NCBI GenBank assembly: GCA_946482375.1
Contig: CAMLRH010000184.1
Span: 1-5,585 of the forward strand
Reading direction: 5' to 3'
Length of the DNA: 5,585 nucleotides
From: an uncultured Caulobacteraceae bacterium
Lineage (GTDB): Bacteria; Pseudomonadota; Alphaproteobacteria; Caulobacterales; Caulobacteraceae
Part shown: one piece after another, positions 5,220 to 5,585 of the stretch
How the letters are laid out: each line of letters starts with the position of its first letter
Position numbering within the stretch: position 1 is the stretch's first letter
Made by a program: the position numbers and the translations under genes
Notes under the pieces: model-generated
What the model was told of the DNA's origin: nothing
The model's input: the letters and a program-made list of their open reading frames with translations, nothing else
The model's database searches: none

Positions 5220-5585
5220 TCAGCGCCAGGCGCTGAAGTGTTTGGATAGCTTGAGACCCTGCGCCTGGTAATGCGACCCGCTGTCGCCATAGAGGCGGCT
5301 GGGCCGCTCGGTCAGGGGTTCGTAGACCAGCCGGGCGACGATCTGGCCGTCCTCCAGCAGGAAGGGAGTCTCGTGGCTGCGCACCTCGAGCACGCCCTTG
5401 GAGCCCTCGCCGCCGCATTCGGCCGTGCCGAAGCCGGGGTCGAAGAAACCCGCGTAGTGGACGCGAAACTCACCCACCGACGGGTCGATCGGCGTCATAT
5501 CGGCCGCCTCCAGCACCGGGATCTCGATGCTCTCCTTGCAGGCCAGGATGTAGAACTCGCCCGGATCGAGCACGAGTTCGCCATC
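5220..5585 (-). CDS. dcd: 2'-Deoxycytidine 5'-triphosphate deaminase, C-terminal part (5' end outside window)
   Basis: The frame is open to the window edge and ends at TGA (5220-5222), giving 121 C-terminal residues. The first visible residues are DGELVLDPGEFYILA, so the GTG at 5573 is an internal Val codon, not a start. The enzyme converts dCTP to dUTP plus ammonia, feeding dUTPase and thymidylate synthesis. Visible family features are LDPGEFYIL, HYAGFFDPGFG, GVLEVRSHETPF (the Glu of LEVRSH aligns with the catalytic Glu138 of E. coli Dcd), GQIVARLVYEPL, and the C-terminal YQAQGLKLSKHF that resembles the nucleotide-closing tail. The pattern fits the longer alphaproteobacterial form (about 360 residues, PF06559-like) better than the short E. 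coli form; the full length is not visible. A short Gly-rich insert (ECGGEGSKG) sits between the FDPGFG strand and the catalytic Glu. A hairpin follows the stop. Confidence 0.88.
   Translation of the reverse strand, partial: DGELVLDPGEFYILACKESIEIPVLEAADMTPIDPSVGEFRVHYAGFFDPGFGTAECGGEGSKGVLEVRSHETPFLLEDGQIVARLVYEPLTERPSRLYGDSGSHYQAQGLKLSKHFSAWR

Noticed and set aside
1..5585. CRISPR array, tRNA, rRNA, insertion sequence or phage attachment site
   Set aside because: I saw no regularly spaced direct repeats, no tRNA-like cloverleaf, and no transposase or integrase motif. The only repeated element is the inverted pair at 4136-4286.

Overview
This is a GC-rich chromosomal window with compact gene spacing, several GTG starts, weak Shine-Dalgarno sites and families typical of Alphaproteobacteria. 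These are an alphaproteobacterial-type dCTP deaminase, TonB-C-like secreted proteins, and a TetR/SDR/Baeyer-Villiger monooxygenase module. The overall look fits Caulobacterales (Caulobacter/Phenylobacterium-like). That placement is an inference from style and gene content; no marker gene settles it.

Layout: (1) 1-271, + strand: the C-terminal end of an HD-domain phosphohydrolase-like protein, cut by the window start. (2) 342-1127, +: a secreted protein of unknown role with two TonB-C-like repeats. Its stop codon shares a CTAG with the stop of the convergent next gene. (3) 1124-1720, -: a TetR-family regulator. (4) 1721-1793: a 73-bp divergent control region with a 7-2-7 palindrome, TAAGGTG-AA-CACCTTA, overlapped by plausible promoters in both directions. 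(5) 1794-2642 and 2645-4132, +: a short-chain dehydrogenase and a Baeyer-Villiger-type flavin monooxygenase, two bases apart and surely co-transcribed. (6) 4133-4286: a convergent intergenic region with two related palindromic elements in opposite orientation, one directly after each flanking stop codon. (7) 4287-5174, -: an exported TraB/GumN-family protein. (8) 5198-5218: a hairpin, then the C-terminal part of dCTP deaminase (5220-5585, -), cut by the window end.

The centre works as one unit. The TetR protein probably binds the palindrome and represses both itself and the SDR-BVMO pair until a hydrophobic ligand appears. The SDR would interconvert an alcohol and a ketone or aldehyde, and the BVMO would insert oxygen next to the carbonyl to give an ester or lactone. 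No esterase/hydrolase to complete such a path is present in the window. The substrate cannot be read from sequence.

The most interesting non-coding signal is the pair of 41-42 nt elements between the BVMO and TraB genes. Each can form a perfect 10-bp hairpin with a TCGAG loop, and the two copies differ by compensatory stem changes. In each, the G-rich arm plus tail also fits a G-quadruplex pattern on the sense strand of the gene it follows. I see no CRISPR array, tRNA, rRNA, insertion sequence or obvious new defence or mobile system.
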